Below, piece after piece: positions 1 through 9,100 of a DNA stretch of 62,496 bases. The position numbers were made by a program, and so were the translations under genes. The first letter of the stretch is position 1. Each line of letters starts with the position of its first letter. The notes under the pieces are model-generated. The model did no database searches and was not told the DNA's origin. It saw only the letters and a list, made by a program, of their open reading frames with translations. Source of the DNA: Burkholderia pseudomultivorans (lineage in GTDB: Bacteria > Pseudomonadota > Gammaproteobacteria > Burkholderiales > Burkholderiaceae); the NCBI RefSeq assembly GCF_902499075.1, contig NZ_CABVPP010000045.1, positions 1 to 62,496 of the forward strand, in the 5' to 3' direction.

Positions 1-862
1 CGACCTGCGGCGCGGCCGAGGGCGCTTCCGCGACCGTTGGCGCCGGCGCCGCGGCGGCCGGCTGCGCGGCCGGCGCCGTGCCGTGCGCGACGCGGATCTG
101 GCTTTCGTCGATCACGAAGCAGCACACCGCGACGATGTCGTCGGACGGCACGTCCGATTCGAGCCACAGCGTGAGATCGGCGCCCGCCGCCTCGCGTCCG
201 ACGATGCGGCCGAGATTGCCGAGCTCTTCGACGAGCAGCGCCTGGTCCTTCGCGTCGACGCCCGACAGCGTGATCTTCAGGTGCGGGCCGCCGTCGCCGG
301 CCGCGGCGGACGGCGCGCGGTCGGCAGCCGGATGTGCGGCCGCGACGGCCTGCTCGACAACATGATCGGGCACGCGCTCGCTGGCGGCAGGTGCGGCTTG
401 CGTTGCGGGAACCAGTGCCGCCGCTTCCGCGGGTTCGGCAGGTGCGGCGGGTTCTCCCGGCGCACCCGCGCCGCTCTCGGCCTTCAGCCGCTCGAGCTTC
501 GCACAGATCGCCGCGGCGGCGGCCGCGTCGGGCTCCGCGCTCGCGCGATAGTCGGCCAGCTGGTCGGACAGCACGTCCTTGGTCTCGAGGAACGCGTCGA
601 CCATCTCCTTCGTCAGCGTCAGCTCGTGGTTGCGCGCACGGTCGAGCAGCGACTCGAGGATGTGCGTCGTCTCGGTGAGCGCGGTGAAGCCGAACGTCGC
701 CGCGCCGCCCTTGATCGAATGCGCGGCGCGGAAGATCGCGGCCAGGTCCTCCGGGTCGGGCGAGCCGACGTCGAGGTTCAGCAGCAGCTGCTCCATCTGC
801 GCGAGCAGCTCGTCCGCTTCGTCGAAGAATGTCTGGTAGAACTGAGTGATGTCGAGAGTCAT
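1..862 (-). CDS. cheA: Chemotaxis histidine kinase CheA, N-terminal part (runs off window)
   Basis: Read on the minus strand from ATG at 862, this frame stays open to the window edge and gives about 287 residues. The first 110 residues are an HPt domain with the phospho-accepting histidine in AAHSIKGG at residue 48, the same position as His48 of E. coli CheA. An Ala/Pro-rich linker follows, then a stretch that fits the P2 (CheY-binding) domain. CheA autophosphorylates under receptor control and passes the phosphate to CheY and CheB. It is the last visible gene of the leftward motility unit, 33 bp after the CheY-like gene. The dimerisation, kinase and CheW-like domains lie outside the window, so completeness cannot be judged. 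Confidence 0.93.
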   Translation of the reverse strand, partial: MTLDITQFYQTFFDEADELLAQMEQLLLNLDVGSPDPEDLAAIFRAAHSIKGGAATFGFTALTETTHILESLLDRARNHELTLTKEMVDAFLETKDVLSDQLADYRASAEPDAAAAAAICAKLERLKAESGAGAPGEPAAPAEPAEAAALVPATQAAPAASERVPDHVVEQAVAAAHPAADRAPSAAAGDGGPHLKITLSGVDAKDQALLVEELGNLGRIVGREAAGADLTLWLESDVPSDDIVAVCCFVIDESQIRVAHGTAPAAQPAAAAPAPTVAEAPSAAPQV

Positions 863-895
863 GCCCGGTTACCGGTTGGATGCATCGCGTTCATG

Positions 896-1273
896 TCAGG
901 TGGCGGCCGGCTCGGACAGCGTCGCGACCAGCTCGACCAGCACGGCCGGATCGATCGGCTTCTCGATCCAGCCGGTCGCGCCCGCGTCGCGCGCGGCGGT
1001 CTTGAAGGCGTCGCTGCCCTCGGTCGTCAGCACCAGGATCGGCGTGTCCGCATAGGCGCTCAGCCGGCGCAGCGCGGCGATCACCTCGAGCCCGCTCTTG
1101 CGCGGCATGTTCTGGTCGGTCAGCACGAGGTCGTACGGCACCGTGGCGGCGAGGTCGAAGCCGGCCTCGCCGTCGGGCGCCACCGTCACGTCGTAGCCGG
1201 CCTGCACGAGCGTCGCCTGCAGCAGCGCGCGCATGGTCGCGGAATCGTCGATCGCGAGAATGGTCCGGATCAT
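896..1273 (-). CDS. CheY-type single-domain response regulator
   Basis: 125 residues forming one receiver domain: acidic pair DD at 9-10, phospho-acceptor Asp53 in LTDQNMP, Thr83 and Lys105 in the usual places. There is no output domain, so it should act by protein contact like CheY. I chose ATG at 1273 (MIRTILAIDD) because the receiver fold begins there; a longer upstream frame adds only Arg-rich sequence. It lies between motB and cheA in one leftward unit, which supports a chemotaxis role. Burkholderia carry another cheY in the main che cluster, so whether this is the copy that binds FliM is not decided by the sequence. Confidence 0.93.
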   Translation of the reverse strand: MIRTILAIDDSATMRALLQATLVQAGYDVTVAPDGEAGFDLAATVPYDLVLTDQNMPRKSGLEVIAALRRLSAYADTPILVLTTEGSDAFKTAARDAGATGWIEKPIDPAVLVELVATLSEPAAT

Positions 1274-1379
1274 GCGAACCTCCGCCGGGCTGCCGCGGAA
1301 AGGCTGGCCGCCCTGTCGGTCGGCAACGGACGAAGTGCGCGTGAAAGTCGTTTCATCGGGGTCTCGAATCGGGTCAACG

Positions 1380-2399
1380 TCAGGGTTTCGGCGCGGATGC
1401 GGCGAGCGCGGCCGGCGCCGCCCGCACAGCCGGCGACGGGCCGGCGAGCTGCTGCGCAAGCAGCTTCGAGCCCGCGGCGTCGGCCGACAGCGTGGTGGTC
1501 GTCGCGTCGTCGCGCATCAGCGCTTCTTCGGATTTGCGGTTCAGCACGATCACGCTGATCCGGCGGTTTTCCGGGTCGAGCGGGTCGGCCTTGTTCAGGT
1601 TCTGCGTGGACGCGAGGCCGATCACGCGCATCACCTTCGCCTCGTCCATGCCGCCCGCGATCAGCTCGCGGCGCGACGCGTTCGCGCGGTCGGCCGACAG
1701 CTCCCAGTTGCTGTAGCCGCCCTCGCCGCCCGCATACGGCACCGCGTCGGTGTGGCCCTGGACGACGATCCGGTTCGGCACGTCGTTCAGCGTCTTGCCG
1801 ATCTCGCGCAGGATGTCGCGCATGTACGGCTCGACGCGATCGCTCGACATCGCGAACATCGGCCGCTTCTGCGTATCGACGATCTCGATGCGCAGCCCGA
1901 GCAGCGTCGAGTCGATGCGGATCTGCTGCTTGAACTGACGCAGCGTCGGGTTCGCCTCGATCGCGGCCATCAGCTTGATCTGCAGGTCGTGCAGGCGCGC
2001 CTGCTCGCGCCGCTCGAGCGCGCCCTGCATCTGTGCCTGCGCGGCCTCGTCGACCGGCTTCGCGACGCGCTCGGCGAGCGCCGTCGTGCCGTCGGTGCGG
2101 CGCAGCGTGCCCGCGTCGACGCTCGACAGGTCGCGCCCGCCGCCGTTGATGATGCTCGAGTCCTGCGAGCTGCGGTCGCCGCTGCCGAACAGCGCGGCCT
2201 TCAGCGGCGTGTTGAAGTATTCGGCGATCCCCTTCAACTGCACCGGCGTAACCGCGCTCAGCAGCCACATCAGCAGGAAGAACGCCATCATCGCGGTCAT
2301 GAAGTCCGCGTAAGCGAGTTTCCATGCGCCGCCGTGATGGCCCTTCTTCTGCGGGGCCACCCGCTTGACGACGATCGCGCGATCCTTGCTCTTGCTCAT
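1380..2399 (-). CDS. motB: Flagellar motor stator protein MotB
   Basis: 339 residues. A short basic N-terminus is followed by one membrane segment (about 33-50) whose start carries Asp32 (LAYADF), the proton-binding residue of MotB. An OmpA-like peptidoglycan-binding domain occupies about 165-300, with GHTD at 215-218 and LSADR at 234-238. Together with MotA it forms the proton-driven stator that anchors to the cell wall and turns the flagellum. The start is 13 bp after the motA stop, so the two are co-transcribed. The C-terminal Ala-rich tail after about residue 305 is low complexity and probably disordered. Confidence 0.97.
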   Translation of the reverse strand: MSKSKDRAIVVKRVAPQKKGHHGGAWKLAYADFMTAMMAFFLLMWLLSAVTPVQLKGIAEYFNTPLKAALFGSGDRSSQDSSIINGGGRDLSSVDAGTLRRTDGTTALAERVAKPVDEAAQAQMQGALERREQARLHDLQIKLMAAIEANPTLRQFKQQIRIDSTLLGLRIEIVDTQKRPMFAMSSDRVEPYMRDILREIGKTLNDVPNRIVVQGHTDAVPYAGGEGGYSNWELSADRANASRRELIAGGMDEAKVMRVIGLASTQNLNKADPLDPENRRISVIVLNRKSEEALMRDDATTTTLSADAAGSKLLAQQLAGPSPAVRAAPAALAASAPKP

Positions 2400-2412
2400 C
2401 GGCCGCTCCGCG

Positions 2413-3273
2413 TCACTTCGCCTTCACGCGGCGCACGTGCTCTTCGAGCTCGGCGAACGACGGCCGCTCGGTCGAGAACAGCACCTTGCGGCCGAACTCG
2501 ACCGCGATCGCCGGCGCGTAGCCGTTCAGGCTCGCGAGGATCGTCACCTTGATGCACTGGAACATCTTGGTCGACTCCGCCACGCGCTGCTCGGCGAGGC
2601 TCGCGAGCGGCCCGATCAGCCCGTACGACAACAGGATCCCGAGGAACGTGCCGACCAGCGCCTGCGCGATCATCGCGCCGAGCACCGCCGGCGGCTTGTC
2701 GGCCGATGCCATCGTGTGGACCACGCCCATCACCGCCGCGACGATGCCGAACGCCGGCATCGCGTCGCCGACGCGCATCAGCGCGTGCGCGGGGCCTTCG
2801 CCCTCCACGTGGTGCGTCTCGATCTCCTCGTCCATCAGGCTCTCGATCTCGAACGCGTTCATGTTGCCGCCGACCATCAGCCGCAGGTAGTCGGTCAGGA
2901 ACTCGACGATGTGGCGGTCGGCGAGGATCTTCGGGTATTGCGTGAAGATCGGGCTCTTGTCCGGATCGTCGATGTCGGCCTCGAGCGTCAGCGTGCCTTC
3001 CTTGCGCGCCTTCGCGAGCAGCACGTACAGCAGCGCCATCAGCTCCATGTACACGTCCTTCGTGTATTTCGAGCCCTTGAACAGCGTCGGCAGCACGCGC
3101 AGCGTCGCCTTGATGGTCTTGATGCCGTTGCCGAGGATGAATGCGCCGACGCCGGCGCCCGCGATCATCAGGATCTCGAGGGGCTGGAGCAGCGCGCCCA
3201 GATGCCCGCCTGCCAGCGCATAACCGCCGAAGACGGACAACAGCGTCACGAGTGTTCCTACGATAATCAGCAC
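2413..3273 (-). CDS. motA: Flagellar motor stator protein MotA
   Basis: 286 residues with four predicted membrane segments, the last two near 170-190 and 200-222. The functional residues known in E. coli MotA are at the same numbers: Arg90 and Glu98 in the cytoplasmic loop, which contact the rotor, and Pro173 and Pro222 in the proton path. It is the first gene after a good sigma-28 promoter match at 3320-3346, so motA, motB, the cheY-like gene and cheA are probably one class III flagellar transcript read leftward. Confidence 0.97.
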   Translation of the reverse strand: MLIIVGTLVTLLSVFGGYALAGGHLGALLQPLEILMIAGAGVGAFILGNGIKTIKATLRVLPTLFKGSKYTKDVYMELMALLYVLLAKARKEGTLTLEADIDDPDKSPIFTQYPKILADRHIVEFLTDYLRLMVGGNMNAFEIESLMDEEIETHHVEGEGPAHALMRVGDAMPAFGIVAAVMGVVHTMASADKPPAVLGAMIAQALVGTFLGILLSYGLIGPLASLAEQRVAESTKMFQCIKVTILASLNGYAPAIAVEFGRKVLFSTERPSFAELEEHVRRVKAK

Positions 3274-3319
3274 TGCCTGTCCCTCACGAATGACCGGCGG
3301 GGAGGCCGCCGTTAAGTGG

Positions 3320-3346
3320 TTTACGGCAGTCGGCAGGAAAACTTTC
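3320..3346 (-). promoter_or_regulatory. Sigma-28 (FliA) promoter of the motA operon
   Basis: On the minus strand the site reads GAAAGTTT, an 11-bp spacer, then GCCGTAAA. The FliA consensus is TAAAGTTT-N11-GCCGATAA, so the match is 7 of 8 and 6 of 8 with the exact spacing. Transcription would start near 3313, about 40 bp before the motA ATG. Confidence 0.75.
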
Positions 3347-3451
3347 GCGCTCGCGCGGCGGCGTCCGGACGGTGTTTACCAGCAATCCGCAAGCGTCGCG
3401 CGACGCCGGCCGCGCCGTCGCGGGTCCCGCGCGAAGGCCGCCCGGCGGGGC

Positions 3452-4006
3452 TCAGGCGGCAGCGGCGGCCAGTTCCGCGCGGGCGGCGGCGGCCTTGCGG
3501 GTCTTGCCCGCGCGCGACGGCGGCTGGCACAGGCCGCAGACGAAACCTTGATGCGGATCATGCGCGTGTGCGACGAAATGGCCGCCGCAGCGCGTGCACG
3601 GCGTCGTCTGCAGCATCCCCGAATCGAAGAAGCGCACCAGCGTCCACGCGCGCGTGAGACTCAGCGCGGCCTCGTCGCCGGACAGCGACACATGCTCCAG
3701 ATAGAGGCGGTACGCCTTCACGATCGCCTGGATCGGCTCGCAGCGGCCGTGGTCCTGCATGAACCGGTAGATGTTGTAGAACAGCGACGAATGGATGTTC
3801 GGCTGCCACGTCATGAACCAGTCGGTCGAGAACGGCAGCATCCCCTTCGGCGGCGAGACGCCCTTCAGTTCCTTGTACAGCTTGATCAGACGATCCCGCG
3901 ACAGGCTCGTCTCCGCCTCCAGCAACTGCAGCCGGGCGCCCAGTTCGATCAGTTCGATGGCGAGAGTGATTTCCTTCACCTCGACCACGACGCTTTTGCT
4001 TGCCAT
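3452..4006 (-). CDS. flhC: Flagellar master regulator subunit FlhC
   Basis: 184 residues, collinear with E. coli FlhC, including the stretch [14 protein letters not shown] near residue 55. Four cysteines (137, 140, 157, 160) form the zinc site of FlhC. With FlhD it makes the FlhD4C2 activator of class II flagellar promoters. ATG at 4006 is chosen because the protein then begins like known FlhC; the frame extends upstream but with unrelated Arg-rich sequence. It follows flhD by 98 bp, a longer gap than the near-overlap seen in enterics. Confidence 0.96.
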   Translation of the reverse strand: MASKSVVVEVKEITLAIELIELGARLQLLEAETSLSRDRLIKLYKELKGVSPPKGMLPFSTDWFMTWQPNIHSSLFYNIYRFMQDHGRCEPIQAIVKAYRLYLEHVSLSGDEAALSLTRAWTLVRFFDSGMLQTTPCTRCGGHFVAHAHDPHQGFVCGLCQPPSRAGKTRKAAAARAELAAAAA

Positions 4007-4104
4007 GGTGATAACCGTTCGCGTGTCGTTGTTCGTTCGGATAGCCGCGCGCATGCGTCGCCCGCCGACGCGGCGCGCCGGGGCAAACGCAGGGCGGAAA
4101 AGGA

Positions 4105-4425
4105 TCAGCGGACGCTTTCGACCGGCTGGCCGGCCATCAGGATGGCCGAGTGCGCGTGCGTGACGACGTCGCTGCGCCCTTTGTCGGCGAGCGACGACAG
4201 CAGCGCGTGATCGTCGAAGCGGAAGCGGCACAGCATCTGGTTCGATGCGGCGAGCTTCACGGTCTGCGCGAGCGTGAGGTTCGACAATACGTCGGCGAGC
4301 TCCTGCGAGATGCCCATGCGGAACATCCCCATCGCTTTGTCTTCGCGCAGCAGGCGCTGTGCGAGGAGCAGGTACGACAGATTGACCTCTTTGATCTCAC
4401 CGAGCATTTCGCTGGTCGCGCTCAT
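4105..4425 (-). CDS. flhD: Flagellar master regulator subunit FlhD
   Basis: 106 residues with the FlhD core, including [14 protein letters not shown] and the helix-turn-helix-like middle part. It partners FlhC in the heterohexameric activator at the top of the flagellar cascade. The ATG at 4425 gives the usual length; upstream codons would add 26 residues without family resemblance. It is the first gene of the flhDC unit and is preceded by a long, relatively AT-rich leader. Confidence 0.95.
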   Translation of the reverse strand: MSATSEMLGEIKEVNLSYLLLAQRLLREDKAMGMFRMGISQELADVLSNLTLAQTVKLAASNQMLCRFRFDDHALLSSLADKGRSDVVTHAHSAILMAGQPVESVR

Positions 4426-5082
4426 GATTCCCCCGTTTGAAAATGCACTGCCTTGGCCATTCGTGTTATGAAAACGTTTGCTCGATCGCCGCGCCCTCGG
4501 CACGCCGTCGGCATCTTTATAAGTCTTACAACGCGAATTTTGGCTAAACGGGATTTACGCCGGTATCAGCGAAGTGGCGTATGCCGTGCAGGATTTGTCT
4601 GTAAACCGTGTAGGAATTTTTCCGACAAGGTCGATGACAGCGAGCAATGGAAAGGAAAATGGCGGGCGAATTCGGCGCCGGATGCGCCGCTATGCCGGGG
4701 AAGGCCGTCCGGCAAGGCTGCCGGCCGATGAATCGGTAAAAATTATAGTGCTTTTTCACGCTGGCGCAACAATTCTTATTACTATGGCCGCGCGTGTTTA
4801 TGCGCACTATTTCTCGGGGTTTTTGCGTATTTCATCGTGTAACAAGCCTTAAGTGTTTGAAAAAACACTCGAACCCCGCAGGCCGATCCCGATAATGAAC
4901 TCCAATGGGCGGCGGCGCGAGCCGTGCCGGCCCGCCCCGCAGCTTGCCGCCCGGCGCCCCGCACACCCTGTTCGAGGGCCCGGCCACGCACCGCAGAAGG
5001 TGCCGCCGGCAGGTTCCGCAAACCGGTTCCGGATCGGAAACGGGCGCCACGCGCCGACGCCGATCCACACAGGAGAACGTCC
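4426..5082. other. Divergent intergenic region, flhD leader and glycosyltransferase promoter
   Basis: 657 bp between the leftward flhD and the rightward glycosyltransferase gene, clearly more AT-rich than its surroundings over about 4440-4870. I see no coding frame with family resemblance. It holds the flhDC promoter candidate at 4742-4769. The remainder, including a GC-rich 4900-5080 part, shows nothing I can name. Confidence 0.6.
4742..4769 (-). promoter_or_regulatory. Candidate sigma-70 promoter for flhDC
   Basis: On the minus strand TTGCGC is followed after 16 bp by a perfect TATAAT (-10 at 4742-4747). Transcription would start near 4735 and give flhD an untranslated leader of about 310 nt. 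Long regulated leaders are known for flhDC in enterics. The -35 box is weak, so this is a moderate call. Confidence 0.45.
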
Positions 5083-6147
5083 ATGCGCATTGCCCAGATC
5101 GCGCCGCTTTACGAAGCCGTCCCGCCGAAACTCTACGGCGGCACCGAACGTGTCGTGTCCTACCTCACCGAGGCGCTCGTCGACCTCGGCCACGACGTGA
5201 CGCTGTTCGCCAGCGGCGATTCGGTCACCTCCGCCCGCCTCGAGGCGGCCTGGCCGCGCGCGCTGCGCCTCGATCCGTCGATCCGCGATTCGATGGCGCC
5301 CCATATGCGCCTGCTCGAACAGGTGGCCCGCGTCGCCCACGAGTACGACGTGCTGCACTTCCACCTCGACTACCTGCCGTTCCCGCTGATGTCGCGCCTC
5401 GACGTGCCGTACGTGACGACGCTGCACGGCCGCCTCGACCTGCCCGAACTGCAGCCGGTGTTCGACGCGTTCCCCGACGCGCCGGTCGTGTCGATCTCGA
5501 ACAACCAGCGCAAGCCGCTGCCGCAGGCCGCATGGGCCGGCACCGTCTATCACGGGCTGCCCGACACGCTGCTCACGCCGCGCAAGGACGTGAAGCCCGA
5601 ATATCTCGCGTTCCTCGGCCGGATCTGCCCCGAAAAGCGCGTCGATACCGCGATCCGGATCGCCGCCCAAAGCGGGCTGCCGCTGAAGATCGCCGCGAAG
5701 GTCGACAAGGCCGACGCCGACTACTTCAAGGAAGTGATCGAGCCGCTGCTCGGCCAGGCGCACGTCGAATTCATCGGCGAGATCAACGAGGCGCAGAAGC
5801 CCGAATTCCTGTCCGGCGCGAAGGCGCTGCTGTTCCCGATCGACTGGCCGGAGCCGTTCGGCCTGGTGATGATCGAGGCGATGGCCTGCGGCACGCCGGT
5901 CGTCGCGTTCAACCGCGGCTCGGTGCCGGAAGTGATCGAGGACGGCGTGACGGGCTTCATCGTCGAGGACGTACAGGGCGCGGTCGGCGCGCTGCACCGG
6001 ATCGACAGCCTGTCGCGCGACGCGATTCGCGCCCGTTTCGATACGCGTTTCAGCTCGAAGGCGATGGCGCAGCGCTATGTCGAAACCTACGAATCGCTTT
6101 GCGCGACGACGCGGCAACCGGCCCTGCGCCGGGTTGCCGGTGCCTGA
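5083..6147 (+). CDS. Glycosyltransferase family 4 (GT-B fold)
   Basis: 354 residues with the GT4 layout: an N-terminal Rossmann half with the glycine-rich PPKLYGGTERVV near 14-25, and a C-terminal half with GRICPEKR (179-186) and the nucleotide-sugar motif EPFGLVMIEA (257-266). Such enzymes transfer a sugar from a nucleotide-sugar donor; donor and acceptor cannot be read from the sequence. ATG at 5083 is preceded by AGGAGA at a suitable distance and starts exactly at the domain (MRIAQIAPL). It stands alone with its own terminator, so no pathway context is available. It may make a stress-related glycoside or an envelope glycan. Confidence 0.88.
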   Translation: MRIAQIAPLYEAVPPKLYGGTERVVSYLTEALVDLGHDVTLFASGDSVTSARLEAAWPRALRLDPSIRDSMAPHMRLLEQVARVAHEYDVLHFHLDYLPFPLMSRLDVPYVTTLHGRLDLPELQPVFDAFPDAPVVSISNNQRKPLPQAAWAGTVYHGLPDTLLTPRKDVKPEYLAFLGRICPEKRVDTAIRIAAQSGLPLKIAAKVDKADADYFKEVIEPLLGQAHVEFIGEINEAQKPEFLSGAKALLFPIDWPEPFGLVMIEAMACGTPVVAFNRGSVPEVIEDGVTGFIVEDVQGAVGALHRIDSLSRDAIRARFDTRFSSKAMAQRYVETYESLCATTRQPALRRVAGA

Positions 6148-6211
6148 CGCCGAAATATGTCAGGAAATATTCTGTAAAAGTCGCGCCGAAATCGGCGCGC
6201 TTAAAAACCAA

Positions 6212-6240
6212 AGAGCCGCATCGTCGATGCGGCTCTTTCT
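6212..6240. terminator. Bidirectional terminator between glycosyltransferase and hns genes
   Basis: A perfect GAGCCGCATC / GATGCGGCTC hairpin with a 3-nt loop. T-rich sequence follows on the plus strand and an A-rich stretch precedes it, so it can end transcription from both converging genes. Confidence 0.85.
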
Positions 6241-6253
6241 TTTTCCCTTTCAG

Positions 6254-6550
6254 TCATTCCATCAGGAAACGGTCGCGGTTTTTGCCGGCGATCCAATTCG
6301 GCGGCTTGCCGCGGCCGCTCCATGTCGCGCCCGTCTTCGGATCGCGATATTTCGGCGGCAGCGGCGCCTTTTTCGGCGGACGGCCGCGTCGCGCTCGTTC
6401 CGCGAATCCCAGGTCCTGGGCCGTCAGCCCGTATTCGGCAATCATGCGCTGGACGTCCGCGATGACGGCCGCCACTTCCTGACGACGCACCTCGTCCGCC
6501 TGAGCCTGCAAATCGGCGATCTGCGCCTTGAGTTTCGCGTATTGAGACAT
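6254..6550 (-). CDS. H-NS family nucleoid-associated protein
   Basis: 98 residues. The N-terminal half (1-50) is a coiled-coil oligomerisation helix, and the C-terminal half has the H-NS DNA-binding core with the hook sequence in TWSGRGKPPNWI. An extra AT-hook-like RRGRPPKK lies near residue 54. Proteins of this kind bind AT-rich DNA in the minor groove and silence acquired genes. Burkholderia carry many paralogues, so I give no symbol. It is monocistronic; the upstream 6551-6850 region is AT-rich and shared with aqpZ. Confidence 0.92.
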   Translation of the reverse strand: MSQYAKLKAQIADLQAQADEVRRQEVAAVIADVQRMIAEYGLTAQDLGFAERARRGRPPKKAPLPPKYRDPKTGATWSGRGKPPNWIAGKNRDRFLME

Positions 6551-6850
6551 TTTTCGACTCCCCTTTTTCCATGATGCGGCCCCGGCGAATCCGCCGGGAC
6601 ACGGCCACCCGCTACGCTATCCGCACTGCCACCGTGTCCTTCGAAATAAATGCAGGCATTTTTAACCGATTCGCGTATATCGAGAATGCGGACTTATTCT
6701 AATAAAGCCGATTCCCCGGCCATTCAAATTTAACAATCGTTGACCCTCCCTGCCTCGATTCATTTCCTATAATCCAGACCAATTCCGGGGGATGGATAAA
6801 TGTATCGCCTCCGCCGGTTTGTCTTCAATCCACTTGAACGAGGTCCTTAC

Positions 6851-7594
6851 ATGAATCTTTCTCAGCGGCTCGCTGCAGAGGTATTCGGCACGTTCTGGCT
6901 GGTGCTCGGCGGGTGCGGCAGCGCCGTGCTGGCCGCCGCCTTCCCGGGCCTCGGCATCGGCTTTGCCGGCGTCGCGCTGGCCTTCGGCCTGACCGTGCTG
7001 ACGATGGCGTTCGCAATCGGCCATATTTCCGGCTGCCATCTGAACCCGGCCGTGAGCGTCGGCTTGACGGTCGCCGGCCGCTTCCCGGCTCGCGACCTCG
7101 TGCCGTACATCGTCGCGCAGGTCGTCGGCGCCACGCTCGGCGCGTTCGTGCTGTACCTGATCGCGACCGGCAAGCCGGGCTTCGACGTCGTCGGCAGCGG
7201 CTTTGCGACGAACGGCTTCGGCGACCGCTCGCCGGGCCACTACTCGCTCGGCGCGTCGTTCATCTGCGAAGTCGTGATGACGGGCTTCTTCCTGTTCGTG
7301 ATCCTCGGTGCGACCGACAAGCGCGGCGTGCCGGCCGGCTTCGCGCCGATCGCGATCGGGCTGTGCCTGACGCTGATTCACCTGATCTCGATTCCGGTCA
7401 CCAACACGTCGGTGAATCCGGCGCGCTCGACCGGCCCGGCGCTGTTCGTCGGCGGCGACGCGATCGGCCAGCTGTGGCTGTTCTGGGTGGCGCCGCTGAT
7501 CGGCGCGATCCTGGCCGGGATCATCTATCCGCTGGTCGCGGGGCGTGACGACGCCGTCGACCTGCTGCCGGCATCCGCTCGCACAAGCGAATAA
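6851..7594 (+). CDS. aqpZ: Aquaporin Z
   Basis: 247 residues, six membrane helices and two NPA half-helices: NPA at 65-67 and NPAR at 189-192. His177 (in LTLIHLIS) and the arginine after the second NPA form the water-selective filter of AqpZ. The sequence follows E. coli AqpZ nearly throughout. ATG at 6851 is used because the family starts there; an in-frame ATG 51 bp upstream adds no recognisable sequence. A perfect TATAAT sits at 6768-6773 but has no well-spaced -35 box. The 6551-6850 stretch between hns and aqpZ holds both promoters and nothing else that I can see. Confidence 0.96.
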   Translation: MNLSQRLAAEVFGTFWLVLGGCGSAVLAAAFPGLGIGFAGVALAFGLTVLTMAFAIGHISGCHLNPAVSVGLTVAGRFPARDLVPYIVAQVVGATLGAFVLYLIATGKPGFDVVGSGFATNGFGDRSPGHYSLGASFICEVVMTGFFLFVILGATDKRGVPAGFAPIAIGLCLTLIHLISIPVTNTSVNPARSTGPALFVGGDAIGQLWLFWVAPLIGAILAGIIYPLVAGRDDAVDLLPASARTSE

Positions 7595-7666
7595 AACACT
7601 ACGGGGTCACGCGAGCAGAGCAGCGAGCCTCACGCTGTCGAACAAGATCCGAGGCAAGTCATTTCA

Positions 7667-7691
7667 ACGGGCGCCGCTGGCGCCCGTTTTT
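7667..7691 (+). terminator. Rho-independent terminator after aqpZ
   Basis: Hairpin AACGGGCGCC / GGCGCCCGTT with a T-run at its 3' end (7687-7691), between the convergent aqpZ and HAD phosphatase genes. Confidence 0.85.
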
Positions 7692-7711
7692 CATTGTGTC
7701 GGCGCGCTCGC

Positions 7712-8536
7712 TCAGGACGCGGCGATTTTGTCCTCGAGCGAGAACAGCGTGCGCAGGTGCCGCGCGACGCCCGCGTCGAAGTTGTTGCCGATGCGCGGGA
7801 TATGCGGCAGGCGCGCGATCAGGTCGGGGTTCGCATTGTTCATCATGAACGCGTGGCCGGCGGTTTCGAGCAGATCGATGTCGTTCATGTTGTCGCCGAA
7901 CGCGATGCAGTGGCCTGCGTCGACGCCGAGCCGCCCGAGCACTGCGCGCAGCGCGCGCCCCTTCGACACGTTCGCGGTCATCACCTCGAGGCAGTCGGGC
8001 AGCGAGTACGTGACATACAGCGCATCGCCGTAGCGCACCCGCATCTGCTCGGCGACCACCGCCAGATCGGCCGGATCGCCGATGTACAGCACCTTCGCGA
8101 TATCGGCGCCGTCGTGCGCGGCCATGTCGATCACGTCGTACCGAAAACCCGAGTCCTGATGGAATTCGAGCAGGTGCGGCGCGTCGCGATCGATCAGCCA
8201 GCCCTGGTCGGTGAACAGGTTGACGATCACGCGGCCGTGCGCGCCGGCGACTTCCGGCTGCACGAGGCCGCGGACGATGGCCGGATCGATGTCCTGCGCG
8301 TGCATCGTCGTGTCGTCGGGCGCGTGCACGCGCGCACCGTTCGACGTGATCAGGTACGGCCGGATGCCGAGCACGTCGCGGATGCCTGCGACGTCCGCGT
8401 AGTGGCGGCCGGTCGCGATCACGAACTGCAGGCCGTCGCGGTCGAGCCGGCGAACGGTCTCGATCGTGTACGGATCGAGCTGGTGATCGCTGTTGAGCAG
8501 GGTGCCGTCGAGATCGGTGGCGATGACTTTGTACAT
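7712..8536 (-). CDS. Cof-type HAD-IIB phosphatase
   Basis: 274 residues with the HAD signature motifs in order: DLDGTLL at the start (nucleophile Asp8, acid/base Asp10), the threonine motif in IATGRHY, a lysine (SKGRAL) and the acidic pair in GDNMNDIDLL. A C2-type cap lies between motifs II and III. Members dephosphorylate sugar phosphates, flavin precursors or pyridoxal phosphate; the substrate is unknown here. ATG at 8536 opens directly into the fold. The same frame remains open upstream through the tandem repeat, but this looks like chance in low-complexity DNA. It is followed upstream by a sugar-kinase-like gene on the same strand. Confidence 0.9.
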   Translation of the reverse strand: MYKVIATDLDGTLLNSDHQLDPYTIETVRRLDRDGLQFVIATGRHYADVAGIRDVLGIRPYLITSNGARVHAPDDTTMHAQDIDPAIVRGLVQPEVAGAHGRVIVNLFTDQGWLIDRDAPHLLEFHQDSGFRYDVIDMAAHDGADIAKVLYIGDPADLAVVAEQMRVRYGDALYVTYSLPDCLEVMTANVSKGRALRAVLGRLGVDAGHCIAFGDNMNDIDLLETAGHAFMMNNANPDLIARLPHIPRIGNNFDAGVARHLRTLFSLEDKIAAS

Positions 8537-8743
8537 GGGACGGGGCGGAAGACGCGCATAGGTCTGCGGAATCGCCATTTTAACGTCGTGCGGGGGTGGG
8601 TGTTTGGTGGTTGGCGGGAAGGGGCGGCGGTCGGTCGGAGGTTGCCTGTTATCCGGTCGGTCGGGGCGATCGCGTTTCGCCGGGCGCCAGATCGCTCCGG
8701 TCAGTTGCCGGTTCCCGGTGGGCCGGTCCAGTCGATCGGCTTG

Positions 8744-8908
8744 CGCCGGTCGCCGGTCGCCGGTCGCCGGTCGCCGGTCGCCGGTCGCCGGTCGCCGGTC
8801 GCCGGTCGCCGGTCGCCGGTCGCCGGATCGCCGGATCGCCGGATCGCCGGATCGCCGGATCGCCGGATCGCCGGATCGCCGGATCGCCGGATCGCCAGAT
8901 CGCCAGAT
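8744..8908. repeat. Compound tandem repeat (7-bp block then 8-bp block)
   Basis: Eleven perfect copies of CGCCGGT (8744-8820) run directly into nine perfect copies of CGCCGGAT (8821-8892) and two variant copies CGCCAGAT (8893-8908). The array lies in the 564-bp gap between the HAD phosphatase and sugar kinase genes (8537-9100), which otherwise has no recognisable gene. Perfect short repeats of this kind vary in copy number by slippage. Confidence 0.95.
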
Positions 8909-9100
8909 CGCCGGGCCGCCGGGGCCGTCGGCCGTCGCGTCTGCGATGGATCGGTCCACCGAATTGTGCCGATGATCCCCTGGCCGCCGCTCATCAACCC
9001 GCTCCGGTCGACAACCGGCCTCGGCGGCCGGCCCGGCCGTGTCGGCCGTCGAGGCCAAGCCGCGCCCACTCTCGGCCGAAACCGCCGCTGTCAGCCGCCG

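Noticed and set aside
83-1558. Long rightward frame of 491 codons opposite cheA and the cheY-like gene
   Set aside because: It is the antisense shadow of two clearly recognised genes; Arg-rich translation without family resemblance, a usual effect of high third-position G+C.
4849-6117. Leftward frame of 422 codons
   Set aside because: Antisense to the family 4 glycosyltransferase, which has all expected motifs.
6740-6773. aqpZ promoter formed by TTGACC and TATAAT
   Set aside because: The spacer is 22 bp, too long for a normal sigma-70 promoter, so only the -10 box was noted.
8744-8908. CRISPR array
   Set aside because: Units are 7-8 bp with no spacers and no cas genes nearby; it is a simple tandem repeat.
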